Origin: Hyphomicrobiaceae bacterium
GTDB taxonomy: Bacteria; Pseudomonadota; Alphaproteobacteria; Rhizobiales; Hyphomicrobiaceae
Direction: 5' to 3'
NCBI GenBank assembly: GCA_021730785.1
Contig: JAKFWF010000058.1
Coordinates: 1 to 64,000, forward strand
Length of the DNA stretch: 64,000 nt
The stretch's first letter is position 1. Each line of letters begins with the position of its first letter. The translations under genes were made by a program, and so were the position numbers. Positions 14,650-24,113 of this stretch are shown piece by piece. Under the pieces are notes generated by a model that was not told where the DNA came from, did no database searches, and was given only the letters and a program-made list of their open reading frames with translations.

Positions 14650-17169
14650 TCAAGCCTTGAGCCGCGTGTTGTCGGGGTCGAACGGACTCTCGGGGATGAC
14701 AACAGCGCGGTGCGACTTGCCGAGAATGGTGATGTCGAGTTCCTGGCCGACTTCGCCCAGGTCCGGGCGAACCATGCCGAGCGCGAGGGATTTGGCCACC
14801 CGCCAGCCATAGCCGCCGTTGGTCGCGCGGCCGATCATGCGGCCCTTGTGCAGGATCGGCTCGGAGCCACGCACATCCGAGCCATCGTCGGTGACGCCGT
14901 GCACTTCGAGCGCGACGAAGCGGTTGGCAAAGCCCCGCTGTTGCCACGCGACCAGTGCATCGCGGCCGACGAACGCGCCCTTGTTCAGGTGCACGAAGCG
15001 GTTGAGGCCGCTCTCGAGCGCGGCATACTCGATCGACAGCTCGCGGCCGATCAGGCGATAGGACTTCTCGATCGACAGCGCGATCATGGCCTTGATGCCG
15101 TAGGGGCGAATGCCAGCCGGTTTGCCGGCCTCCATCAACAGATCAAAGATGTAGTTCTGCATCTCGATCGGGTGGTGCAGTTCGTAGCCGAGTTCGCCGA
15201 CATAGTTCACGCGCAGGACTTTCACTGTTGCCGCGCCAATCGACATCGTCTGCCCCGACAGCCAGGGAAACTTCGCCGTCGCCAGATCGGTGTCGGTGAG
15301 TTTCTGCAAGACCTCGCGCGAGCGTGGACCGGCAAGCACGAGGACACCCAGTTGCGACGTGATCTTGCGCAGATCGACCGAACCGTCGCGCGGCCGCGCC
15401 TTTAGCAGGTAATCCCAGTCGTGCCGCTCGAGGGCACCCGGGCCGACCAGGTAGAACTGCTCCACACCTTCGCGGTACACGGTGAATTCCGCGCGCACGC
15501 CGCCGTTGTTCGACAGCATGTGGCACAGTCCGACGCGACCGACCTTGGCCGGCAAGCGGTTGGCGAGGAGGCCATCGAGCCAGGCTTCGGCACCTCGGCC
15601 TGCCACCTCGTACTTGGCGAACGGCGTCATGTCCTGCAGGCCGACCGCATCGCTCACATGGCGGCATTCGTCGCCGACGAACCTGAAATAGTTCGACCGC
15701 CGGAAGCTCCACTTCTCCCGTGGCGGCTTGCCATCGGCCGGCTTTGCCGGATGATTGTGATTGAGGAGCACGTCGGGATAGGCCATCTCAGCGGCACTCA
15801 GCTGGTAGCCTGCGGGAGCAAACCAGCCGGGCCGCTCCCAGCCATAGACCGAGCCGAACACGCCGCCGAGCGCTGCCATCCGGTCATAGCAGGGCGCCTG
15901 CTTCAAGGGGCGCGCCGCAACGCGCTCTTCGTCCGGATAGTGCATCGTAAAGACGTTGGCGTACGCTTCCTCGTTCTTCTGGCGCAGATAGCCGCGGCCG
16001 GCATAGGGCCCGAAGCGGCGCGGATCGACGCCCAGCATGTCGAGCGAGCTTTCGCCCTCGACGATCCATTCGGCCAGTTGCCAACCAGCGCCTCCGGCCG
16101 CCGTGATGCCGAACGAGTGCCCTTCGTTGAGCCACACGTTCTTCAAGTCGGGCGCGGGGCCAATGATCGGGGAACTGTCCGGCGTGTAGCAGATCGCCCC
16201 GTTGTAGACCTTCTTGATGCCCACCTCGCCGAAGGCCGGCACACGGGCGATCGCCGTTTCGATGTGCGGGGCGATGCGTTCGAGGTCTTCCTGGAACAGT
16301 TCGTATTCGCTCATCTCGCTCGGACCGTCGACGTAGCAGCACGGCGCGCCGGTCTCGTAGGGTCCGAGGATCAGCCCGCCGTTTTCCTCGCGCATGTACC
16401 AGGATGAATCGCTCTCCCGCAGCACGCCCATCTCGGGCAAGCCGGCTTGCCGGCGCGCGACGATGGCTGGATGCGGCTCGCTCACCACATACTGATGCTC
16501 GACGGGGATGACGGGAATGTCGAGACCCAGCATGCGCCCCGTCTGCCGTGCGAAGTTGCCGGTCGCGCAGACGACGTGTTCGCACGTGATCGTGCCCTTG
16601 TCGGTGATCACCTGCCATTCGCCCGAGCGCAGCTGCGCGATCGCCGTCACGGTCGTATGCCGATGGATCTCGGCACCGCGAGCCCGCGCGCCCTTGGCGA
16701 GTGCCTGGGTCAGGTCGGCCGGCTGGATATAGCCGTCGTCTGGATGCTGGATCGCGCCGAGCACACCGTCGATGCTGGCCAGCGGCCAGACCTCCTTGAC
16801 TGCGGCCGGCGTCAGGATGTTGACCTTTACGCCCAACGTCTCGGCGATGCCCTTGTAGTACAGGAACTCATCCATGCGGTCGCCCGTGCGGGCAAGGCGG
16901 ATGTTCGACACCTGGGCAAAGCCGACCGGCTGGCCGGTTTCCGCTTCGAGCGACTTATAAAGCGCGACGGAGTACTTGTGGATCTGGCCGACCGAGTAGG
17001 ACAGATTGAACAGCGGCAGCAGGCCCGCTGCGTGCCAGGTCGAGCCCGAGGTCAGCTCCCGCCGCTCGAACAACACGCAGTCGTTCCACCCCTTCTTCGC
17101 CAGGTGATAGAGCGTCGAGACGCCAACCACGCCGCCTCCGATGACGACGACCCGCGCGTGGCTTTTCAT
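14650..17169 (-). CDS. Dimethylglycine/sarcosine dehydrogenase-like flavoprotein (DAO + GcvT domains)
   Basis: An 839-residue enzyme that probably demethylates N-methylated glycine compounds and hands the one-carbon unit to tetrahydrofolate. Residues 8-22 are the FAD dinucleotide motif (VIGGGVVGVSTLYHL); SGSTWHAAGL near residue 42 contains the His that binds FAD covalently in dimethylglycine dehydrogenase. The DAO domain runs to about 380, and residues from about 430 to the end form GcvT-like aminomethyltransferase domains. Length and order match DMGDH/SarDH. The exact substrate (dimethylglycine, sarcosine or another amine) is open; no betaine genes are adjacent. Confidence 0.88.
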   Translation of the reverse strand: MKSHARVVVIGGGVVGVSTLYHLAKKGWNDCVLFERRELTSGSTWHAAGLLPLFNLSYSVGQIHKYSVALYKSLEAETGQPVGFAQVSNIRLARTGDRMDEFLYYKGIAETLGVKVNILTPAAVKEVWPLASIDGVLGAIQHPDDGYIQPADLTQALAKGARARGAEIHRHTTVTAIAQLRSGEWQVITDKGTITCEHVVCATGNFARQTGRMLGLDIPVIPVEHQYVVSEPHPAIVARRQAGLPEMGVLRESDSSWYMREENGGLILGPYETGAPCCYVDGPSEMSEYELFQEDLERIAPHIETAIARVPAFGEVGIKKVYNGAICYTPDSSPIIGPAPDLKNVWLNEGHSFGITAAGGAGWQLAEWIVEGESSLDMLGVDPRRFGPYAGRGYLRQKNEEAYANVFTMHYPDEERVAARPLKQAPCYDRMAALGGVFGSVYGWERPGWFAPAGYQLSAAEMAYPDVLLNHNHPAKPADGKPPREKWSFRRSNYFRFVGDECRHVSDAVGLQDMTPFAKYEVAGRGAEAWLDGLLANRLPAKVGRVGLCHMLSNNGGVRAEFTVYREGVEQFYLVGPGALERHDWDYLLKARPRDGSVDLRKITSQLGVLVLAGPRSREVLQKLTDTDLATAKFPWLSGQTMSIGAATVKVLRVNYVGELGYELHHPIEMQNYIFDLLMEAGKPAGIRPYGIKAMIALSIEKSYRLIGRELSIEYAALESGLNRFVHLNKGAFVGRDALVAWQQRGFANRFVALEVHGVTDDGSDVRGSEPILHKGRMIGRATNGGYGWRVAKSLALGMVRPDLGEVGQELDITILGKSHRAVVIPESPFDPDNTRLKA

Positions 17170-17468
17170 GGGGAATTATCCGTTGAGGCTTCCGCGAAAA
17201 CGAACGATCGAGGCTACCACCGCCGAGGTCTAACGGGAACACGACCAGCCCTGCTCCCGCAGCGACAGGCACAGGATCCGACCCCATCGCCATCAGCGCT
17301 GGACAAACCTACGATTCACTGCCGTTCGATCGCCCTTTTCTGCGGCACATGAGCATATCAAAACATGCGATAATCTCCTGCGTTTCCTTAGCAAAATCGA
17401 AACAGTCCATGCGCTTTAGTAGGACTAGGGCACGCGTTCCGCCCGCCTGTAATTGCGTTGAGAGTTCG

Positions 17469-18353
17469 ATGTCAGCCCATCTGCAAGTGTTCGACGATCT
17501 CGGCAATCTGTGGGACGGTGCCTCGCCACGCCTGCGGGCAGCCTTCGGCAGCGCGGCGACGGTCGAAGAATTCTCGACCTATGTCGTCAAGAACATGGGC
17601 TTCATCGCCATTCACAGCTATGGCCGTTCCTGCGAAATTCGGCTGCGGCCCCAGGTGGTGAATGCGACGGCATTCGCGGCACTCAGGGTCTGGATGGCCG
17701 AGCGTGCCTACGAGCGCATCGTCACCGCCTGCTTCGATGCCGACTGGAACTATGGCCTGCACGCGACCCAGCAGAAGGCGCTGGCGAAATTGGAGACGAT
17801 CATTTCGAGCGCACGGGGCGTGCGCCCGGGCGACTATCTGGTCCGTTCGCTCCTGAAAGAGGAATTGCCACGCACGACGCCGCTGCACCAGGCCCTGCAC
17901 TCGCTGATCGAAAACTGGCCCATGCTGTCGCAATCGGTCCATCAGGACGGATTGTCGAACATCATAACGCAGTCGCTGCAGGGCCGGTATCACCTGATCG
18001 ACGCGGACGCCGACAATCACCGCATGATATTCCGGGAAATCGGCGACGGTTTCGTCAGCTACACCGCAGAATGGGCCATGCAAGCGATCGGAAAACCGAT
18101 CAGCGAGCAGGACGATCGCGCTTATGGGCAATGGGTCGAAAGCGTCTATCGGCAGGTGCTGGCGACCGGCTTACCGGCCGTCGCCGACGTGGATGTCGTG
18201 GTCACGACCAGCAAACTCGGCCGAACGCGGTTGCGCTACAAGCGCGTGCTGCTGCCGGCACGCACCCTAGGCGGCGGCATGTGGCTGCTGAACAGCTCCA
18301 TCATCGACCCGTCCATCGACCTCAGAGCCGAACTGCTGAAGAAAAGTGCTTAG
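17469..18353 (+). CDS. Hypothetical protein with a PAS-like C-terminal half
   Basis: A 294-residue soluble protein that I do not recognise. The N-terminal part (HLQVFDDLGNLWDG, then a mixed helical region) is of unknown fold. The last 100 residues (YHLIDADADNHRMIFREIGDGF to LLPARTLGGGMWLLNSS) have the spacing of alphaproteobacterial PAS-like sensor domains. The ATG at 17469 was chosen because the codons from 17349 look non-coding. Its last 87 bases overlap the end of the convergent gene. Confidence 0.6.
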   Translation: MSAHLQVFDDLGNLWDGASPRLRAAFGSAATVEEFSTYVVKNMGFIAIHSYGRSCEIRLRPQVVNATAFAALRVWMAERAYERIVTACFDADWNYGLHATQQKALAKLETIISSARGVRPGDYLVRSLLKEELPRTTPLHQALHSLIENWPMLSQSVHQDGLSNIITQSLQGRYHLIDADADNHRMIFREIGDGFVSYTAEWAMQAIGKPISEQDDRAYGQWVESVYRQVLATGLPAVADVDVVVTTSKLGRTRLRYKRVLLPARTLGGGMWLLNSSIIDPSIDLRAELLKKSA

Positions 18354-19181
18354 ATCGGAGAGCATCTCGGCGGTCGTCATCGTCAGAAGCGCGCAGCGCA
18401 CCGTCCCGGTCCGGGTCTGATCGAGGGTCAGATCCCAGCCGACCTGGCTATAGCCGCACCGCGCCGCGACGCCACTCGCAACAATCCGCTCGGCCATGAT
18501 CGTGGTGGTGTAATCCGTGTACCATTTCGTGAAGGCGAGCGCGCGGCTGATCCGCGGCAGGATCGCCGTCAACAGCCGGCCGCGGTAGTCCGGCCGCAGC
18601 CAGACACCGCCCGAATAGGTGACGCGGCCGGTGACGTCCCACGCCGACCGCGCGGTGATCCGCACCTCCTCGTTCGGCAGCCGGTGCTCGTCCACATCGT
18701 CGTAGAAGAGGCGCAAGCTGGTCGCTTCCTGCGCAAAAGTGCTCTCGGGCCAGAGAAATAGCCGTGCGGCCTGGGTGGCCACAACCTCACCAGCGTTGTC
18801 CCGGCCGAGCAGCACGAACGAATTGCTGCCATCCAGGGCGCAGAATGTCTGATCAAAGATCGGCAGCAGCGGCCGCCAGGTGTCCGAGTTGCGCTTGTTG
18901 ACGGCAACGAGTTCCGGCATCGTGCCGAACGACAGTGTGACCCCGCATCGACGCACCGCCGCATCGGCGAGCAGGAAGAAGCGCCCCAGATGGTCGACCG
19001 GACCAAAGTCCACCGTGATGCCGTCGAGCAGTGCTCGTCCGGCGAGGTCTGGACCAGGTGATGGCGCGTCCTGGACAACTTTTGTGCGATTCGGTCGGAT
19101 CGCTCTTGCTGCCTCGCTCACGTGCCGCTCCTTCGCATCCAATGGTGAGACAGATGTTAAGGCGGCAGTTACGATTGACAA
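18267..19181 (-). CDS. Hypothetical protein, possibly acyltransferase-like
   Basis: A protein of up to 304 residues without a signal peptide or membrane segments. The part from residue 50 on is rich in strands; WLRPDYRGRLLTAILPRISRALAF resembles the region after the acyl-CoA loop in GNAT folds, but a clear RxxGxG/A motif is missing, so I do not assign it. An internal GTG at 19121 is an alternative start. The 3' end overlaps the convergent hypothetical gene by 87 bp, so one of the two C-termini may differ from that given. Confidence 0.5.
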   Translation of the reverse strand: MSIVTAALTSVSPLDAKERHVSEAARAIRPNRTKVVQDAPSPGPDLAGRALLDGITVDFGPVDHLGRFFLLADAAVRRCGVTLSFGTMPELVAVNKRNSDTWRPLLPIFDQTFCALDGSNSFVLLGRDNAGEVVATQAARLFLWPESTFAQEATSLRLFYDDVDEHRLPNEEVRITARSAWDVTGRVTYSGGVWLRPDYRGRLLTAILPRISRALAFTKWYTDYTTTIMAERIVASGVAARCGYSQVGWDLTLDQTRTGTVRCALLTMTTAEMLSDLSTFLQQFGSEVDGRVDDGAVQQPHAAA

Positions 19182-19421
19182 GCGGGATCGCGATCGACGT
19201 CGTAAACTTTATCGCCAGGCAAGACAGGGCGACGACGACCGGAGGCGATGGCGAAGATGTGATCACACACCTCGCATCCCGCGCCGATACTGTTCGGCGG
19301 CGTCGCGGCCACAGACCAACAGAATGCTGTTGGAGCGCGACCACATGACGTCTCAAACGGGCCGCGAACATGCTACCAAGCTCACGATCTTTCGAGACCC
19401 ATCGCGAGGACACCGGGACCG

Positions 19422-20513
19422 ATGACGCTCATGGACACCAGCGCTGCACCGCAACCAGAAACGCCGGCGGCGGCATTCGGACGCTCGGCACGGGCTGCGG
19501 GCCATGATCTGAAAGCGGCGGCGCGGCGGCTCGCGGCCCATTGTGCAGCCTATCGCGGCTCGTCGCCTGGCACCGCGATCTGGCAGGTGACAACGACGGC
19601 AGCTGCGTTCGTCGTGCTCTTCGGCCTGATGCTGGCATCGCTGCGGGTGTCCTATGTGATCACCCTGCTTTTGGCGCTACCGGCGGCGGGCTTGCTGATT
19701 CGTTTCTTCATCATCCAGCATGACTGCGGCCACGGCTCGTTCCTGCCGACCAGCTTCGCCAACAATATCCTGGGCCGGCTGCTGAGCGTGCTGACCTTGA
19801 CGCCTTACGGCCTCTGGCGCCGCGAGCATGCGGTGCATCACGCATCCTCCGGCAATCTCGATCGGCGCGGCATCGGCGACATCACCACGCTGACGGTGAG
19901 CGAATACCAGGCCCTGTCGCTGCGCGGCCGCATCCAGTATCGCATCTATCGCAATCCAGCGTTCCTGTTCGGCATCGGACTGCCGATCTACTTTCTGTTG
20001 ATCCAGCGCTTGCCCTGGTTCCACCCCTACCCGTTCCGCCAAAGCGCCGGTAGCGTCATGCGCCTGAACGCCGGCCTGATCGCGTTCTATGCGCCCCTCA
20101 TGTGGCTGTTCGGCTGGGCCCAGATCCTGATGGTCGCCCTGCCGATCCTGGTGCTGTCGTCAGCGATCGGCGGCTGGCTGTTCTTCATTCAGCACCAGTT
20201 CGAGGAGACCCACTGGGACGCGGACCCGTCGTGGGATTTCCAGGTCGCCGCCATCTACGGCAGTTCCTACTACGTGCTGCCGCCCGTCCTGCAGTGGTTC
20301 ACCGGCAACATTGGCCTGCATCACATCCACCACTTGTGCAGCATGATCCCGAACTACAAGCTGCAGGCCTGCCTCGATGCGAGCCCGGAGCTGAAGGCGC
20401 TGAACCGCGTCACGCTGTGGCAGAGCCTGATGTGCGCCCGCCTCACCCTGTGGGACGAAGCCAATCGCCGCTTGATCGGTTTCCGCGAACTGCGTGCCAT
20501 GCAGGCCTGCTGA
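19422..20513 (+). CDS. Membrane fatty acid desaturase
   Basis: Di-iron membrane desaturase of 363 residues, likely acting on acyl chains of membrane lipids. The three histidine boxes are present: HDCGH at 100-104, HAVHH at 136-140, and HHIHH near residue 290. Two pairs of hydrophobic segments (about 58-98 and 185-255) flank the boxes as in DesA-type delta-12 enzymes. A second ATG lies three codons in. Regioselectivity is unknown. It lies alone between a convergent pair and a GST gene. Confidence 0.9.
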   Translation: MTLMDTSAAPQPETPAAAFGRSARAAGHDLKAAARRLAAHCAAYRGSSPGTAIWQVTTTAAAFVVLFGLMLASLRVSYVITLLLALPAAGLLIRFFIIQHDCGHGSFLPTSFANNILGRLLSVLTLTPYGLWRREHAVHHASSGNLDRRGIGDITTLTVSEYQALSLRGRIQYRIYRNPAFLFGIGLPIYFLLIQRLPWFHPYPFRQSAGSVMRLNAGLIAFYAPLMWLFGWAQILMVALPILVLSSAIGGWLFFIQHQFEETHWDADPSWDFQVAAIYGSSYYVLPPVLQWFTGNIGLHHIHHLCSMIPNYKLQACLDASPELKALNRVTLWQSLMCARLTLWDEANRRLIGFRELRAMQAC

Positions 20514-20611
20514 CGGCCGTGTGATGTCGGCGTGCCGATCAAGAGTGTTCGCTGGCCGGGGATTGCTGTAGGGTCCCCGCGGTTGCAACACCCCTGACGG
20601 AGACATCCCCC

Positions 20612-21298
20612 ATGATGAAATTCTACTTCAACGGTTCGCCGAACCCGAGCAAGGTCGCCCTGTTCCTCGAGGAAGCCGGCCTGCCGTACACGCCGATGCC
20701 GGTCGACACGCGCAAGGGCGAGCAGTTCAAGCCCGAGTTCCTGAAGATCAATCCGAATGCCAAGGTGCCGGTGCTCGAGGACGATGGCGTCGTCGTCCGC
20801 GACAGCAACGCCATCCTGCTCTATCTCGGCGAGAAGACCGGCAAGTTCATGCCGGCCAATACGCCGGCCAACCGGGCCGAACTGCTGTCGTGGCTGATGT
20901 TCGTTGCGACCGGCGTTGGCCCGTTTTCCGGCCAGGCCGTGCACTTCAGGCATTTCGCGCCGGAGCAGGTGCCCTACGCCAAGAACCGCTATCACTATGA
21001 AGCCATGCGCCACTTCGCGGTGTTGGACGCGCACTTGGCCAAGCACAAGTACATGGTTGGCGAGACCTACACGATCGTCGATATGTGCGTGTGGGGCTGG
21101 GCCCGCATGATCCCCTTCATCCTCGGCGACGACGCCTGGGCGAAACTGCCGAACGTGAAGCGCCTGCACGATGAGGTCATGGCCCGTCCCGCTGCCGCGC
21201 GCGCCATCGCGCTCAAGGACAAGTTCCCCTTCAAGACGGAAATGGACGCCGAAGCCCGCGCCCACAATTTCAAGCATCTGGCCACGAACGCGGCCTGA
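20612..21298 (+). CDS. Glutathione S-transferase
   Basis: A 228-residue GST with the thioredoxin-like N-domain (NGSPNPSKVALFLEEAGLPY, then the cis-Pro segment AKVPVLEDDG and RDSNAILLYL that binds the gamma-glutamyl group) and a helical C-domain ending near residue 200. The sequence resembles the YfcG/Nu-class branch, which often acts in disulphide reduction. Two ATG codons are adjacent at the start. A stem-loop follows at 21311. Confidence 0.9.
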   Translation: MMKFYFNGSPNPSKVALFLEEAGLPYTPMPVDTRKGEQFKPEFLKINPNAKVPVLEDDGVVVRDSNAILLYLGEKTGKFMPANTPANRAELLSWLMFVATGVGPFSGQAVHFRHFAPEQVPYAKNRYHYEAMRHFAVLDAHLAKHKYMVGETYTIVDMCVWGWARMIPFILGDDAWAKLPNVKRLHDEVMARPAAARAIALKDKFPFKTEMDAEARAHNFKHLATNAA

Positions 21299-21310
21299 CG
21301 ATAGGCAAAG

Positions 21311-21344
21311 CTGACCGGGCGCGCCACAGCGCTCGCCCGGTCAG
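21311..21344. terminator. Stem-loop after the GST gene
   Basis: Perfect 11-bp stem CTGACCGGGCG / CGCCCGGTCAG around a 12-base loop, 13 bp after the GST stop and ahead of the convergent def gene. No T-run follows, so it would be a non-canonical bidirectional terminator. Confidence 0.5.
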
Positions 21345-21386
21345 TGGTGGCCTATGCCTATGTGTTGGTCTCGGCGCCGCCGCTAA

Positions 21387-21896
21387 TCAGCTGGTCTTTG
21401 CCTGCTTGCGGAATTTCCGAATCACCATGTCGCGGCGCAGCTTCGATAGAAAGTCGATGATCAAGCGGCCGTCGAGATGGTCGATCTCGTGCTGGATGGC
21501 GGTGGCGAGCAGACCGTCCGCATCGCGCTCCTGAACCACGCCCTGTTCATCGAGATAACGCACCCGTACCGTCGCTGGCCGTTCGATGTCGACGTGGGTG
21601 TCGGGGATCGACAGGCACCCCTCTTCATGCAGGCGCAATTCATTGCCCCGCGTCAGGATCTGCGGGTTGATCATGGCGATGGGTGCCGGCGGATCATCCT
21701 TGCCAGCCACATCCAGCACCAGAACCCGCCGCGGCACCGCCACCTGGATGGCGGCCAGCCCGACGCCTGGCGCGTCATACATCGTCGCGAACATGTCGGC
21801 GACGAGCCGGCGCACGCCGTCGTCGACTCGTTCGACGGGCTTTGAGACTTGCCGCAGGACGGGATCGGGCAGGATGATGATGGGAAGCAGGGCCAT
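21387..21896 (-). CDS. def: Peptide deformylase
   Basis: Removes the N-formyl group from new proteins. The 169-residue protein has all three motifs: GVGLAAIQV near residue 45, EGCLSIP near 91, and QHEIDHLDG near 133, with the Cys and two His that bind the metal and the catalytic Glu. Length is normal. No fmt gene is next to it, so this may be one of several deformylase copies in the genome. Confidence 0.93.
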   Translation of the reverse strand: MALLPIIILPDPVLRQVSKPVERVDDGVRRLVADMFATMYDAPGVGLAAIQVAVPRRVLVLDVAGKDDPPAPIAMINPQILTRGNELRLHEEGCLSIPDTHVDIERPATVRVRYLDEQGVVQERDADGLLATAIQHEIDHLDGRLIIDFLSKLRRDMVIRKFRKQAKTS

Positions 21897-21969
21897 GGTC
21901 GGCGTGCAATAGTCGAGCGCACGCAGGCGGTCAACGGCTGGCCAGCGTTGCTATTTGCCCCCGCAGCCT

Positions 21970-22575
21970 TCAGCGCTGGCGCAAGCTGATCTGCAGGTCG
22001 GACCGGCCGGCCGCTGGGACCAGAAGCTGTTCCTGGCTGGTACCGTCGGCACAGGCATCGAAGCTGACGCCGGCGCGCACCGTCACGTCTTCACCGCGCG
22101 CGACCCGTCCCAGGATCAGCGACAGGCCCATCGCACTTTGACCGGGCACGCGGCGCAGGCCGAACGTGCCGCCCTCGCACAGTGCCGAGCAGACCGCCAG
22201 ATCATCGACCCATCGGTCGCAGCGCGCCTCGATGTCGCGCAGCAGGCGACCGGCCGACACCACGTAAATATGCGCGCGAAACAATCCCACCTCGCGCTCG
22301 AACTTTACGCCGTTGCCGGCCCGCAGCGCGGCCACCACGTCGCCCCCCGGTAGAGCGATCCGCACCATGAGATCCGATATGGCGCGGCGCTGTGACCGCC
22401 CGCTCGCTGGATCCGGGATCTGGATTTCAATCAACGCGGCATCGGTCGCGCTGATGGGCCGGAACTCGGCTTCATTGGCAACCGCACGCCCCGTGCTGCG
22501 TTGCGCATTGGCAGTCGGCACGAGTGCGAACAGCGCCGCCAGAGCGGCGGCCAGTACCCATCGATGGTGGCGCAT
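21970..22575 (-). CDS. Secreted protein of unknown function
   Basis: A 201-residue protein with a clear signal peptide (VLAAALAALFALVPTANA, cleavage after ANA). The mature part is beta-rich and holds four Cys near residues 118-133 and 173 (EARCDRW, AVCSALCEGG, FDACADG), likely disulphide-bonded in the periplasm. I do not recognise the family. It may be co-transcribed with the membrane protein gene that ends 40 bp before its own start. Confidence 0.65.
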   Translation of the reverse strand: MRHHRWVLAAALAALFALVPTANAQRSTGRAVANEAEFRPISATDAALIEIQIPDPASGRSQRRAISDLMVRIALPGGDVVAALRAGNGVKFEREVGLFRAHIYVVSAGRLLRDIEARCDRWVDDLAVCSALCEGGTFGLRRVPGQSAMGLSLILGRVARGEDVTVRAGVSFDACADGTSQEQLLVPAAGRSDLQISLRQR

Positions 22576-22617
22576 CCTGTCGGCTCCCGAGCGCGAATCG
22601 TTCGGAGGTAGCTTACC

Positions 22618-23034
22618 TCAGGCCTTGCCTGCGCGCTGCAGGGCCACCATCAGCGCATCGACCTCGCGCGCATCCGCCGACGTGAAATCGACCGTGTGTT
22701 GGTCCGCCGTCGTGATCCGCAAGCGAAACAGTCGGATCGGCGTTGCGAGCGTGATGTCGATCAGGCTGGTCAGGCCGACGATCGCGAAGAACAGCGTGGC
22801 CAGCAGGAACCGCTCGCGCCAGCCGCCCTGCAGCGCGAGCACCATGAAGACGCCGGCCACGATCAAATAGGCCGAGAAGTTCAGCAGACTGCCGAGGAAA
22901 TCGCGTTCTTGGCTGGCCGTGAGCGCGACCGTGCGGATGTCGGCGACGCGCAACCGCTGCTCACCTATGCGCAGGATGGGGTTGGCACCGCCGGTCATGT
23001 CCCAGGGTCGATTGGTTGATGATTTGGGTTGCAT
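22618..23034 (-). CDS. Small two-pass membrane protein, DUF6232-like
   Basis: A 138-residue protein with a short N-terminal soluble part (NPILRIGEQRLRVADIRTVAL), two adjacent hydrophobic segments (FSAYLIVAGVFMVLALQGG and FLLATLFFAIVGLTSLIDI) and a C-terminal soluble tail. The layout resembles the DUF6232 membrane-protein family; function unknown. The ATG at 23034 is preferred over 23076 because the intervening codons look non-coding. Confidence 0.6.
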   Translation of the reverse strand: MQPKSSTNRPWDMTGGANPILRIGEQRLRVADIRTVALTASQERDFLGSLLNFSAYLIVAGVFMVLALQGGWRERFLLATLFFAIVGLTSLIDITLATPIRLFRLRITTADQHTVDFTSADAREVDALMVALQRAGKA

Positions 23035-23116
23035 GGGCGTCGCGCATGTTGCCGGGATCGCCTCCGAGTTTCGCAAACAAGCGTCACGAAGCTGCTAACG
23101 CGTCGCGCATCAGCGG

Positions 23117-23683
23117 CTATTTCAAGGCAACCGCCACCAGATACCGGCACGGGGTGGCGCTGCGGTTGGCAAAGGTGCAGTCGGCCCCGCCGGCAAGCTC
23201 CAGGCAGTCGCCGGGCGCCAGTTCATGCACGTCGGCACCCTCGATGAAGGTCAGATGGCCATCCTGCACCCAGATCTGGTGGCGCGTGTAGAGATAGCTC
23301 GCCGCCGGATAGCTGACTTCGGCGCCCGGCGGCAGTTCCACAGCCACCAGATCAAGCGGTCCGCCGGGATTGGGTGACAGCGAGCGGCGCACATAGTGGC
23401 TCGCCGGATCGCGCCACACCTCCTGGTCGGCTGCACGCCGCAGGCGACCCATCTGCCCTTCCGCCCGCGACAGCAGCGTCGACATGGTGAGGCCGAAGGC
23501 GCCCGAAAGCCGGCCGAGCAGGACCGCGGTCGGGCTCGATTCCGCCCGCTCCACCTTGCTGATCATCGCCCGTGACACGCCGGAACGGATTGCCAGATCA
23601 GCCAGTGACCAACCGCGCAGCTCCCTTTCTGCTTTGAGGCGGGCGGCGATGCGCGCGGTCGGATCTGTGATGATAGTGGACAT
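23117..23683 (-). CDS. XRE-family transcriptional regulator with cupin domain
   Basis: A 188-residue regulator. Residues 8-65 form the helix-turn-helix (LKAERELRGWSLADLAIRSG, then VSRAMISKVERAESSP), and residues 110-185 are a small cupin barrel (VAVELPPGAEVSYPAA, then VHELAPGDCLELAGG). This HTH-cupin type senses small metabolites such as amino acids or amines. The start faces the small gene at 23733 across 49 bp that contain the inverted repeat TCCTGC/GCAGGA at about 23711-23727, a possible operator; autoregulation is inferred. Confidence 0.85.
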   Translation of the reverse strand: MSTIITDPTARIAARLKAERELRGWSLADLAIRSGVSRAMISKVERAESSPTAVLLGRLSGAFGLTMSTLLSRAEGQMGRLRRAADQEVWRDPASHYVRRSLSPNPGGPLDLVAVELPPGAEVSYPAASYLYTRHQIWVQDGHLTFIEGADVHELAPGDCLELAGGADCTFANRSATPCRYLVAVALK

Positions 23684-23732
23684 CTCTCCACTTTTATGGA
23701 ACTTCGCTGGTCCTGCAAGGGGCAGGATCAGC

Positions 23733-24113
23733 ATGACCATGGACATCGGGCATAACGGCGGGCCACCGATCGACGACGAGGAGCCGCCGGGCAAGCTGTT
23801 GTTCGTGCACTGGGCTTGGCGCCAGGCGCGTGCCAAGGCCTTCAAGGCGCCGACCCACGAGATCGCCCTGTTCCGCCTTGCCCGTGCCGAGGCCGCCGGC
23901 ATGACATATGAAGCCTATGTCGCCCAGCTGCTGGATACGGGGCGCTACGACCAAACCGGGGACAATCGGCCGCGTCGTAATCGCCCCGACACAATTCCCA
24001 GGCCCAATGCATTAAGTTTAGGTGCTAAGCCGAACTTGCCGGTATTGCAGTCGCGCGCAAAATCACCACATCCACCGCAAGTGTCGAAACGCAACGGGAG
24101 CCCCAAACCATGA
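23733..24113 (+). CDS. Small conserved HNGGPP-motif protein
   Basis: A 126-residue cytoplasmic protein beginning MTMDIGHNGGPPIDDEEPP, a motif I recall from short hypothetical proteins of alphaproteobacteria, followed by a helical stretch (FVHWAWRQARAKAFKAP, then EIALFRLARAEAAGMTYEAYVAQLL). The C-terminal 45 residues are basic and Pro-rich and may be an extension. The stop overlaps the start of the DUF2076 gene as ATGA, so the two are translated together. Function unknown. Confidence 0.6.
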   Translation: MTMDIGHNGGPPIDDEEPPGKLLFVHWAWRQARAKAFKAPTHEIALFRLARAEAAGMTYEAYVAQLLDTGRYDQTGDNRPRRNRPDTIPRPNALSLGAKPNLPVLQSRAKSPHPPQVSKRNGSPKP

